Source of the DNA: SpSt-333 sp964371615
GTDB lineage: Bacteria; Bacteroidota; Ignavibacteria; UBA10030; UBA8401
DNA: 64,000 nucleotides
Assembly: GCA_964371615.1 (NCBI GenBank)
Contig: CAYJMS010000001.1
Coordinates: forward strand, 124,001-188,000
Direction: 5' to 3'
In this document: positions 32,899-39,599 of the stretch, one piece after another
Layout of the letters: each line of letters begins with the position of its first letter
Position numbering within the stretch: the stretch's first letter is position 1
Position numbers and translations under genes: made by a program
Notes under the pieces: model-generated
Seen by the model: the letters and a program-made list of their open reading frames with translations, nothing else
What the model was told of the DNA's origin: nothing
Databases searched by the model: none

Positions 32899-32935
32899 AC
32901 GAGGGCGAAGGTTTTATCCTTCGCTCTCGTTTATT
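32899..32935 (+). terminator. Terminator between two T9SS genes
   Basis: ACGAGGGCGAAGG/CCTTCGCTCTCGT (one G-T type pair) around TTTTAT, then TTATT. The next gene starts only 30 bases later, so it must have its own promoter or rely on read-through. Confidence 0.75.
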
Positions 32936-32964
32936 CAAAAAATCTATGTAGGAGGGGTTCCGTC

Positions 32965-35016
32965 ATGAAAAAATTATTTACTTTATTCATAATATTTGCT
33001 TGTATCCAGATAGGCAAAGGACAAGCTTTGAGTGGCGATTATTATATTCCTCAAGGCGTAAATCCGCAGGGATTTGCAACTCTAAATGCTGCGGTAACAT
33101 CATTAAATGCCAATGGGGCTAGCGGGACTGTAAATTTTATATTAGATGCGGACATATTGTCAGAGACATCCTTCACTTTTAGCGCTGCGTTGTCCTCTGA
33201 GAACAATGTAATTGTGAAACCAGCTCCCGGTAGAAATGTAATTTTAAATGTAACATCAAGTGCATCAGTAGGCAACGGTCCTTTTATGATTGGCTTTACA
33301 AAAGGATTTGTTACCTTTGATGGAAGCAATAATGGCACAACGAGCCGCAATTTAACAATTTCTACAGAGCAATTAGTCCCCGTAGTGGATCTTCCCTTTT
33401 CATTAAATCATGCCGATGCTGATAATGTCGTCCTAAAAAATCTAATAATTAAAAATACTGTTGAAGGACAAACCAATTTTCGGTACGGTGCCGTAATAAA
33501 TGATCTTGGTGGAGTAACTGGTTTTCGCCTAGAGAATTGTCAGATTGGGACAGCATTGCGTCCCGTACGACGAGATGGAGTTGCGCCGTGGGGTGGTGGT
33601 GCTGTAGCAAACCAATTCAGCATAATAAGTAATGAGATTTATTGTGGCACACGGGGTGTTGCAACTATTTATTTAACAAATAGCGAAATTATTGGGAATA
33701 CCATAAATATTTTACCCACTACAGCAGCAGCCACTGACGCTTTTAATCATGGAATTTATATTACCGGACAAGTTGGAACACTGGACATTTCAAAAAATAC
33801 GATCAATTGTCTTGAAAAAACGGTAAATGCCAGCGCGTATATTATCGGCATCGCTTTTGCTGGTAACAATTCCTTGGAGACAGACATAATTACTATTGCC
33901 AATAATATGATAAACGTTGGAGCAGCCAATGAAACTCGATATGCGTATGGCATTGGTATGCGTTCCTCTCAGCACATGGGCAATCTAAAAATATATTACA
34001 ATACGATTCTTTTAAATAATACTTCATCCGCATTTGCTAGCCATACGGTTGGAAATCATACCAACGGAACCGGTGCAGTAAATATTGATTTAAAAAATAA
34101 TATTTTGATAAATAATCACTCAGGCAATTCTGGTTCATCAGCAATTGGACTCATACCGGCAACCTCGGTATTGACATCAAATTACAATCTGCTTCTTTCG
34201 AATCAAAACTTGGTAAATTATCAAGGAACTTCTTATGCAAATTTAACTGCTTGGAAGGCAACCTCACAAGATGCTAACTCGTCCTCTGCTGCAGTGGCTT
34301 TTGTTTCGGCATCAGATTTGCATCTTGATGTAGCATCTTTACCGAATTACAATCTTGTGGGAACGCCATTAGGTGGCTTTACAACTGATTTTGATGGTGA
34401 AACTCGAAATGTAACCTACCCGTACATGGGTGCCGACGAAAATCTTGCCAATGGTCTTCCCGTAGAACTGACATCTTTTTCTGCCACCGCAAATGGAAAT
34501 AAAATTGAATTGCGATGGAACACTGCAACCGAAGTAAACAACTACGGATTTGACGTTGAACGCTCCGTTGCAGGGACGTGGACAAAGCTAGGTTTTGTCG
34601 AGGGAGCTGGAAACAGCAACGCTCCCCGGTCGTACTCATTCGTCGACGGTTCAGCACAGGGCGCAGTGCAATACCGCCTGAAACAGATCGATCGCGACGG
34701 TCAGTTCACGTACTCATCCGTTGTTGAAGTGATGATCGCGAATGTTGCAGAGAGATATGAACTGGCACAGAACTTCCCGAACCCGTTCAATCCCGTCACC
34801 ACCATCCGTTTTGCGGTGATGAACAACGAACACGCAACAGTGAAAGTGTACGACATTGCCGGGCGCGAAGTTGCGACGCTCTTTAACGACGTGGCACAAC
34901 CGGGTCAGATGTACAATGTTCAGTTCAACGCAACGGGACTTGCCAGTGGTATTTACTTCTACGTGCTGCAAACACCGAATGTGCGTGAAGTGAAAAAGAT
35001 GCAGCTGTTAAAGTAA
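32965..35016 (+). CDS. Secreted T9SS-sorted right-handed beta-helix protein, compositional mosaic
   Basis: 683 residues. A signal peptide (about 1-21) is followed by a parallel beta-helix (about 90-470) with repeated NN/IS turns such as GSNNGTTSRNLTIS, SIISNEIYCGTRGVATIYL and NSEIIGNTINILP. The shared cassette (about 493-600: LPVELTSFSATANGNKIELR, FVEGAGNSNAPRSYSFVDG) and the sorting domain NFPNPFNPVTTIRFAVM ... KKMQLLK end the protein. The passenger part is AT-rich, while from about 34,610 the DNA becomes GC-richer with codon choice like the rest of the window. Beta-helix passengers often bind or cleave polysaccharides; no catalytic residues can be named. Confidence 0.82.
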   Translation: MKKLFTLFIIFACIQIGKGQALSGDYYIPQGVNPQGFATLNAAVTSLNANGASGTVNFILDADILSETSFTFSAALSSENNVIVKPAPGRNVILNVTSSASVGNGPFMIGFTKGFVTFDGSNNGTTSRNLTISTEQLVPVVDLPFSLNHADADNVVLKNLIIKNTVEGQTNFRYGAVINDLGGVTGFRLENCQIGTALRPVRRDGVAPWGGGAVANQFSIISNEIYCGTRGVATIYLTNSEIIGNTINILPTTAAATDAFNHGIYITGQVGTLDISKNTINCLEKTVNASAYIIGIAFAGNNSLETDIITIANNMINVGAANETRYAYGIGMRSSQHMGNLKIYYNTILLNNTSSAFASHTVGNHTNGTGAVNIDLKNNILINNHSGNSGSSAIGLIPATSVLTSNYNLLLSNQNLVNYQGTSYANLTAWKATSQDANSSSAAVAFVSASDLHLDVASLPNYNLVGTPLGGFTTDFDGETRNVTYPYMGADENLANGLPVELTSFSATANGNKIELRWNTATEVNNYGFDVERSVAGTWTKLGFVEGAGNSNAPRSYSFVDGSAQGAVQYRLKQIDRDGQFTYSSVVEVMIANVAERYELAQNFPNPFNPVTTIRFAVMNNEHATVKVYDIAGREVATLFNDVAQPGQMYNVQFNATGLASGIYFYVLQTPNVREVKKMQLLK

Positions 35017-35046
35017 TGAGTCGTTGAGTCTATCGGCAGTTGAGTA

Positions 35047-35087
35047 AAGGCGCTTGAATGATTAAAAGTCTTCAAGCGCTTTTTTTG
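35047..35087 (+). terminator. Terminator after the beta-helix gene
   Basis: GCGCTTGAA/TTCAAGCGC stem followed by TTTTTTTTG. Confidence 0.85.
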
Positions 35088-35155
35088 TTTAACGTATTGG
35101 CCCATTCCTGTGTCCAAGGAAGAACGAAAATTCATATACTAAAACGGAGGAATAC

Positions 35156-35530
35156 ATGAATCGCAACTCAATCACACTGATATATGCACTTGTGGCTGTT
35201 TTCGTTTTCACAACACTCATTGCTCAGCCGCAGCGCCGCACTCCCGAAGAGCGGACGAAGCAATTGACGGAGCAGCTTTCACTCGACAAGAAACAACAGG
35301 CGCAGGTGCTGGAGATCTATAAGCAGAACGACAAGAAACGGGAAGCGATGTTTTCCGACATGCAGGGAAGCGGGGACCGCGATGCGGCGCGGGAAAAAAT
35401 GATGAAATTGTTCGAAGAGACCGACAAGCAAATCGAAAAAATTCTTACGAAGGATCAGAAAAAGAAATTTGACGACCTGAAGAAAGAACGCGCCAATCGC
35501 ATGGGGGGCCGCCGGGAACGGAAGAATTAA
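35156..35530 (+). CDS. Spy/CpxP-like periplasmic helical protein
   Basis: 124 residues: signal peptide (MNRNSITLIYALVAVFVFTT, cleavage near LIAQ) followed by an all-helical, very charged mature region. It contains two LTxxQ-like turns (LTEQLSLDKKQQAQ, ILTKDQKKKFDDL), the hallmark of Spy/CpxP-type proteins, which act as ATP-independent periplasmic chaperones or stress sensors. Strong GGAGGA ribosome site. Stands alone behind a terminator. The precise role is unproven. Confidence 0.75.
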   Translation: MNRNSITLIYALVAVFVFTTLIAQPQRRTPEERTKQLTEQLSLDKKQQAQVLEIYKQNDKKREAMFSDMQGSGDRDAAREKMMKLFEETDKQIEKILTKDQKKKFDDLKKERANRMGGRRERKN

Positions 35531-35544
35531 GGGGACCTCACGCA

Positions 35545-35565
35545 TCCGCCAAAAAGCGCGGCGGA
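35545..35565. repeat. CCCGCC/GGCGGG-family dyad inserted in a CTCACGCAAAG element
   Basis: TCCGCC-N9-GGCGGA. Its flanks (cctcacgca and aagccgcaaag) read as one ctcacgcaaagccgcaaag element once the dyad is removed, suggesting insertion. Confidence 0.5.
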
Positions 35566-35660
35566 CAAGAAGCCGCAAAGAGATATGTAACGCGAACCGA
35601 AGGTTCACCAATTTTTCCTCCGTGCCCTCTGCGTTCTCTGTGGTGTTTCTTTTTTATTCC

Positions 35661-35937
35661 TTTGTACCTGCCCGCCGATCTTTTTGGCGGGGCTTTGCGT
35701 GATCTGTCTTTGTGGTTGATTTTACTTTTTTTAATATTAGTCGGATCTGGAGATCCGACCTACATAATATTTTGTGATTTTGTGCCTGCTCGCCGATCTT
35801 TTTGGCGGGGCTTTGCGTGATCTGTCTTTGTGGTTGATTTTACTTTTTTTAATATTAGTCGGATCTGGAGATCCGACCTACATAATATTTTGTGATTTTG
35901 TGCCTGCTCGCCGATCTTTTTGGCGGGGCTTTGTGTG
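35661..35937 (+). repeat. 118-bp tandem repeat, about 2.3 copies
   Basis: The word cgccgatctttttggcgggg recurs at 35673, 35791 and 35909, exactly 118 bases apart, and the intervening sequence is almost identical between copies. Each unit carries a YCCGCC...GGCGGG-type dyad and a GTCGGATC/GATCCGAC dyad. Not CRISPR-like (no unique spacers). Confidence 0.9.
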
Positions 35938-35994
35938 AGCTATGTATGTTTTTCTCTTTCACCTTTGTGATTTTGTGTTTTTGTGGCAAAGCAT

Positions 35995-37719
35995 TTATTC
36001 GTCCACCGGCTGCGGCGCAAGATTCGCGAACCGCTTAATCTTCTGCGTGGTGGTCTTCAGGAATTCCTGATCCCGAATGACGAATTTTCTCACCTGTTTG
36101 TATCCCGTCAATTGCTTGTTAGCCTTCGCGACTTCGTCGGAGATGATGTGGTGCAGCAGTTCCTTGGTGAGGGGCTGATGATTCCGTTCGCTTAGTTCGA
36201 TGAACGCTTCCGCATCCGCAACAATCTGTGCGGCTATCACCTCGCCGAGTTTAGCGTCTTCTTCGCCGTACACGAGAGATTCCAAAATAAAAGGGCTTCT
36301 ATTTAAAACATCTTCGATCTCTTCGGGGAAGACGTTCTTTCCCGATTTGGAGATGATGACGTTCTTCTTCCGTCCGCTGATGTGGAGAAAACCGTCGTCG
36401 TCGATAAATCCGAGATCACCCGTCTTGAACCATCCATCTTCAAACACATCCGCTGTCGCCTGCGCATTCTTGTAATATCCCAGCATCACGTTCGGTCCCT
36501 TTGCAAAGACTTCTCCGATACCGTCCGCATCGGGTTTGTTGATCCGGATATCGACGCCGGGCAAGGGGATTCCCGCAGCATTGTCCTTAAGATTGTAGGG
36601 AGAATTCAGTGCGAGAATCGGGGAAGTTTCCGTCAAGCCGTATCCTTGTATGAAATTAAATCCTAGATCGCGTAATCCCTTTGCCACTAGTGGATCCGGT
36701 GCGGCGCCGCCGGCTATAAAGTACCGAATCGAACCGCCGAACTTGTGGTGAAGTTCCTTGAAGATCGCCTTCTTCGCCCCTTTCCAACCGACTGATTGGA
36801 ATGTATCGGTCATTTTAATGAGCGGATTCAGGATCTTTGCGACGGTCTTCTTTTCCTGGATTCCTTTGTGGATCCGTTTGAACATCTTGTCATACAGCAG
36901 CGGCACGCCGAGCAATATCGTTGCTTTCACCCGTTGCAGGTCTTCCACCACCGTCTTGAGCGACCGGGCAAAATGGATGGACGAACCGGCATACAACGGA
37001 CAAAGCAATCCGCAATTGCACTCATACGTGTGATGCATCGGCAGCACGGAAAGGAAACGGTCGGCGGGATACATCATAAACACGCTCAGCATCGCCGTCA
37101 GATTCGAAGCGATGTTGTACTGCGACAGCATCACGCCTTTCGCTCTGCCGAGTGTGCCGGAGGTAAAGATGATGACGCACAATTCCTTCGGATCGACTTT
37201 CGGAAGCGCTTCGACCGCGCATCCTTTTGAGTTTCTTACCAGTTCCCCCATGGAGAAGAACTTTCCGTTCTGCGAGACGCTGTCCATGGAGATAAAATGT
37301 TTCACGTTCCGGAGCGACGCATGCGATTCGATGAAGATCTGTTCGTACTGCGAGGAGAAGATGACCGCTTCCGCATCGGATTCGTGGATGACGTTCAGCA
37401 CTTCGTTCTTGCTTAAGTTCCGGTCGATCGGAACGACCACGTAATTGAAACACGCCATGGTCAGATAACTGACCGCCCATTGTACGCGATTCTCGCCGAT
37501 GACGGCAATATGCGCCCGCTCCTTGATGCCGAGCGCCCGCAGCGCCGTGCCGAACTGCAATATTGTTTTCAGCAGCGCCCGGTAGGATAATTTCGGTATG
37601 GGAGTGTCGTTCAGATCCTCCAGTGCAAGTTTGTCACCGTGCCGGTGAGCGGATTGGATAATCATATCCTGCAGCGAAGTGATGATCGGTACTTTTGAAA
37701 TCTTTAACGGTTTTTTCAT
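35995..37719 (-). CDS. Long-chain fatty-acyl-CoA ligase (AMP-binding family)
   Basis: 574 residues from the chosen start. Adenylate-forming enzyme: ATP plus fatty acid to acyl-AMP, then acyl-CoA. The P-loop is IFTSGTLGRAKGVMLSQ (about 184-200), A4/A5 QGYGLTETSPI, the A7 Asp in FKTGDLGFID, and HISGRKKNVIISKSGKNVFP is the A8 hinge; the catalytic Lys lies near the C-terminus (TTTQKIKRF). I start at 37719 (MKKPLKISKV), which has an AAAGG site seven bases upstream; a 29-residue longer frame exists but begins with unrelated-looking sequence. Substrate chain length cannot be read. Monocistronic. Confidence 0.9.
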   Translation of the reverse strand: MKKPLKISKVPIITSLQDMIIQSAHRHGDKLALEDLNDTPIPKLSYRALLKTILQFGTALRALGIKERAHIAVIGENRVQWAVSYLTMACFNYVVVPIDRNLSKNEVLNVIHESDAEAVIFSSQYEQIFIESHASLRNVKHFISMDSVSQNGKFFSMGELVRNSKGCAVEALPKVDPKELCVIIFTSGTLGRAKGVMLSQYNIASNLTAMLSVFMMYPADRFLSVLPMHHTYECNCGLLCPLYAGSSIHFARSLKTVVEDLQRVKATILLGVPLLYDKMFKRIHKGIQEKKTVAKILNPLIKMTDTFQSVGWKGAKKAIFKELHHKFGGSIRYFIAGGAAPDPLVAKGLRDLGFNFIQGYGLTETSPILALNSPYNLKDNAAGIPLPGVDIRINKPDADGIGEVFAKGPNVMLGYYKNAQATADVFEDGWFKTGDLGFIDDDGFLHISGRKKNVIISKSGKNVFPEEIEDVLNRSPFILESLVYGEEDAKLGEVIAAQIVADAEAFIELSERNHQPLTKELLHHIISDEVAKANKQLTGYKQVRKFVIRDQEFLKTTTQKIKRFANLAPQPVDE

Positions 37720-37840
37720 ATCGGTGCCTTTACGACGTAGTTGTCTTTCTGTGGATGAGAAAGGTAGCGTATTTTCCTTCCGTGCACAATATAAAATCTG
37801 GGGCATTCAGACCAACAACTCCGGAATCAGAGTGATTTAA

Positions 37841-37883
37841 AAAACACATCCCCGTTTTCTTTGAGAAAACGGGGATGTGTTTT
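37841..37883 (-). terminator. Terminator downstream of tRNA-Pro
   Basis: Twenty-base perfect arms (37841-37860 and 37864-37883) with a three-base loop and A/T runs at both ends, so it can act in both directions. It lies 12 bases beyond the 3' end of the minus-strand tRNA. Confidence 0.85.
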
Positions 37884-37894
37884 GTTGCGATATG

Positions 37895-37969
37895 TCGGGA
37901 AGACAGGATTCGAACCTGCGACTTCTTGCTCCCAAAGCAAGCGCTCTAACCGGGCTGAGCTACTTCCCG
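37895..37969 (-). tRNA. tRNA-Pro(TGG)
   Basis: Read on the minus strand: acceptor CGGGAAG pairs with CTTCCCG; D arm GCTCAGCCCGGTTAGAGC; anticodon stem CTTGC/GCAAG with loop TTTGGGA, giving anticodon TGG (Pro, reads CCA and other CCN); T arm GCAGGTTCGAATCCTGT; discriminator A. CCA is not encoded. All arms pair correctly. It is the only intact tRNA in the window and is followed upstream by partial copies of itself. Confidence 0.93.
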
Positions 37970-37996
37970 AAATTTATGTTACTAAATCATCTATTG

Positions 37997-38096
37997 NNNN
38001 NNNNNNNNNNNNNNNNNNNNNNNNNNNNNNNNNNNNNNNNNNNNNNNNNNNNNNNNNNNNNNNNNNNNNNNNNNNNNNNNNNNNNNNNNNNNNNNN
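37997..38096. other. Scaffold gap (100 N)
   Basis: Exactly 100 unknown bases, the usual placeholder length. The flanks match a continuous stretch at 38448-38570 in which only 14 bases (38503-38516) separate the same two ends, so the true gap may be ~14 bases. Confidence 0.9.
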
Positions 38097-38110
38097 ATTC
38101 CATTTTAGCT

Positions 38111-38155
38111 GTTCGACCCTGCGACTTTGGCGCCGCAGGCGCTACGCTCTAGCCG
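38111..38155 (-). repeat. tRNA-Pro-derived fragment C (T arm plus altered anticodon arm)
   Basis: Minus strand: a piece of D arm (GGCTAGAGCG), then a hairpin replacing the anticodon arm (about AGCGCCTGCGGCGCCA), then GTCGCAGGGTCGAAC. Bases 38097-38150 are identical to 38517-38570. It is flanked by the inverted repeat CCATTTTAG (38100-38108) / CTAAAATGG (38170-38178). Confidence 0.7.
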
Positions 38156-38169
38156 TACCGAATTACTCA

Positions 38170-38415
38170 CTAAAATGGATCCTTTTTACGATTTTCCAAA
38201 AACCTTTTAGCCCCTCTATTTTTTATTTTTCTTTCTAATTGTATCGCTTCAGATCTATTTTTACATACTTCAGTGTATACAATCTTCCATGGAATTCCAT
38301 ATTTGATTGACTTGGTTTTTCCGGCATTGTGTTGCTGAAGCCTGATGTCCAGATCTTCGCATTGTCCGATATAAAACCGGTCAGCAGACTCACTATAAAT
38401 AATATATGTAATCAT
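38170..38415 (-). CDS. Small GIY-YIG nuclease family protein
   Basis: 81 residues, a minimal GIY-YIG domain: MITYIIYSESADRFYIGQC (the two Tyr strands), the catalytic Arg in DLDIRLQQHNAGKTK, WKIVYTEVCKNRSEAI and the catalytic Glu in LERKIKNRG. Such domains cut DNA in homing endonucleases and UvrC-like repair proteins. The start ATG is formed at the end of a tRNA-Pro-like T loop (ttcgaATG), and the T-stem GCAGG lies where a Shine-Dalgarno would; a longer frame from 38448 would translate the tRNA-like sequence. The stop codon falls inside an inverted repeat. The gene lies between two tRNA-Pro-derived fragments. Possibly a small selfish element; activity unproven. Confidence 0.8.
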   Translation of the reverse strand: MITYIIYSESADRFYIGQCEDLDIRLQQHNAGKTKSIKYGIPWKIVYTEVCKNRSEAIQLERKIKNRGAKRFLENRKKDPF

Positions 38416-38475
38416 TCGAACCTGCGACTTTGGCGCCGCAGGCGCCACGCTCTAACCGGGCTGAGCTACTTCCCG
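38415..38475 (-). repeat. tRNA-Pro-derived fragment B fused to the GIY-YIG gene
   Basis: Minus strand: acceptor 5' half, D arm and spacing identical to tRNA-Pro (CGGGAAGTAGCTCAGCCCGG), then a TGGCGCC-TGC-GGCGCCA hairpin instead of the anticodon arm, then the T arm up to GGTTCGA, where the GIY-YIG ATG begins. Acceptor 3' half absent. Bases 38448-38502 are identical to 37942-37996 beside the intact tRNA. Confidence 0.8.
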
Positions 38476-38530
38476 AAATTTATGTTACTAAATCATCTAT
38501 TGTCTATGTTTTATTAATTCCATTTTAGCT

Positions 38531-38617
38531 GTTCGACCCTGCGACTTTGGCGCCGCAGGCGCTACGCTCTAACCGGGCTGCCTGCCCGCCTATCTTAATG
38601 GCGGGAGCTACTTCCCG
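38531..38617 (-). repeat. tRNA-Pro-derived fragment A carrying a palindrome insertion
   Basis: Same altered anticodon hairpin and T-arm piece as fragment C, plus the acceptor 5' half and D arm of tRNA-Pro, but the D arm is interrupted (minus strand: GTAGCT|...|CAGCCCGG region) by a CCCGCC-N9-GGCGGG dyad at 38585-38605. It cannot fold as a tRNA. Confidence 0.75.
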
Positions 38618-38683
38618 AAAACTCTATTTGTATTGTTTGGTTTCTTCGCTATTTGTGTATCCTGATTTGTTTTTTGTCCCGAC

Positions 38684-38783
38684 NNNNNNNNNNNNNNNNN
38701 NNNNNNNNNNNNNNNNNNNNNNNNNNNNNNNNNNNNNNNNNNNNNNNNNNNNNNNNNNNNNNNNNNNNNNNNNNNNNNNNNNN
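38684..38783. other. Scaffold gap (100 N) within a tandem repeat
   Basis: Exactly 100 N. The left flank ends in gtcccgac and the right flank begins with ggagtcgggac; the same junction occurs uninterrupted at 38865-38883, so copy number of the repeat is unresolved here. Confidence 0.9.
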
Positions 38784-38935
38784 GGAGTCGGGACACACAT
38801 TTCTCTCTGTGTCCTCAGTGCCTCTGTGGTGATTCTTTCAGTTATTGTTTTTGCTTTTGTTTTCGTCCCGACGGAGTCGGGACACACATTTCTCTCTGTG
38901 TCCTCAGTGCCTCTGTGGTGATTCTTTTAGTTCTT
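38784..38935 (+). repeat. 89-bp tandem repeat
   Basis: ggagtcgggacacacatttc starts at 38784 and again at 38873; the following text (ctgtgtcctcagtgcctctg) is repeated nearly unchanged. Units meet at the dyad GTCCCGAC-gga-GTCGGGAC (38865-38883). Further copies may be hidden in the adjacent gap. Confidence 0.85.
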
Positions 38936-39026
38936 GTTTTTGTGTTTGTGTGAGCTGCTTTCAGGAACTAATATAGTCAAAAAACAAACGCTAAAAAATC
39001 AAAAAAATTCCGTAATTTAACCCGCT

Positions 39027-39548
39027 ATGTTCAACGCCCTTGTCTATATTACAGCAACGCTTGCCGCCAATTACACCGCAACGTGGTTTATCCATTTTCC
39101 GGTCTTTGGACAGGTTTCCGTGGCGACATTCATCTTCGGAATTACGTTCACACAGCGTGATCGCGTCCACAATATACTCGGCAGAAAAGGTGTCTATGGC
39201 ATGATCGCCGTCGCCGCAGTTCTCAATCTTGCCGTGACTGTTGCCGGAGCGGTGGAGTGGAGGATCATTCTCGCCTCGTTTGTTGCGATCGTGCTGGCGG
39301 AAACTGCCGATACGGAGATTTATCAATATTATCTCCGGGAAAGCTGGAGTATGAGGGTGCTCAAGAGCAACGCCGTCAGCATTCCGCTGGACAGTCTGCT
39401 CTTTAATCTAATCGCCTTTGCGGGAGTTTTTTCCACCATGGAGGTGGCGTCGATTATCTTCGGCGAGATTGTGGTCAAGGGACTCGTCAGTGCAGTGACG
39501 GCATTGCGTCCCGTTGTCTACTATCGCATGCATTCCGATCATCGTTGA
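39027..39548 (+). CDS. VUT-family (YhhQ-like) transporter, probable queuosine-precursor transporter
   Basis: 173 residues with about five to six hydrophobic helices. Family blocks: FPVFGQVSVATFIFGITFTQ, VLAETADTEIYQYY and VLKSNAVSIPLDSLLFNLIA. Members of this family (DUF165, Vut_1) import queuosine precursors such as queuine or preQ1. At 173 residues it is shorter than typical YhhQ (~220), like other compact forms. No preQ1 riboswitch is seen in the ~80 AT-rich bases upstream, and no queuosine gene lies in the window. The role is inferred from family only. Confidence 0.82.
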   Translation: MFNALVYITATLAANYTATWFIHFPVFGQVSVATFIFGITFTQRDRVHNILGRKGVYGMIAVAAVLNLAVTVAGAVEWRIILASFVAIVLAETADTEIYQYYLRESWSMRVLKSNAVSIPLDSLLFNLIAFAGVFSTMEVASIIFGEIVVKGLVSAVTALRPVVYYRMHSDHR

Positions 39549-39599
39549 CAAAATGCACCATCTTGCTTCTGGTTCATTATTTCTCTATACTTTTTTTCA

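Larger units (their letters stand above)
35531..35994. other. Gene-free interval with a 118-bp tandem repeat
   Basis: 464 bases without a gene. It begins with a ctcacgca...gccgcaaag element split by a TCCGCC...GGCGGA dyad (35545-35565), then a GAACC/GGTTC dyad (35593-35605), then the tandem array at 35661-35937, and ends with a tttgtgattttgtg tract abutting the end of the minus-strand ligase gene. Confidence 0.7.
38449..39026. other. Repeat-rich interval without protein genes
   Basis: 578 bases. It holds the 5' part of fragment B, fragment A, a spacer, a 100-N gap inside an 89-bp tandem repeat, and ~80 AT-rich bases leading to the VUT transporter gene. Nothing else is recognisable. Confidence 0.7.

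Noticed and set aside
37861..38238. Open frames reading through the N gap beside tRNA-Pro
   Set aside because: They translate tRNA sequence and unknown bases; no meaningful protein.
38415..38475. Fragment B as a second functional tRNA
   Set aside because: It lacks the acceptor 3' half and its anticodon arm is replaced by a TGGCGCC/GGCGCCA hairpin with a three-base loop.
35661..38935. CRISPR array
   Set aside because: The 118-bp, 89-bp and 420-bp repeats are long tandem units without short regular repeats or unique spacers, and no cas gene is present.
38940..39026. preQ1 riboswitch before the VUT transporter
   Set aside because: The upstream DNA is AT-rich with no H-type pseudoknot pattern (no C-rich loop paired to an A-rich tail that I could draw).
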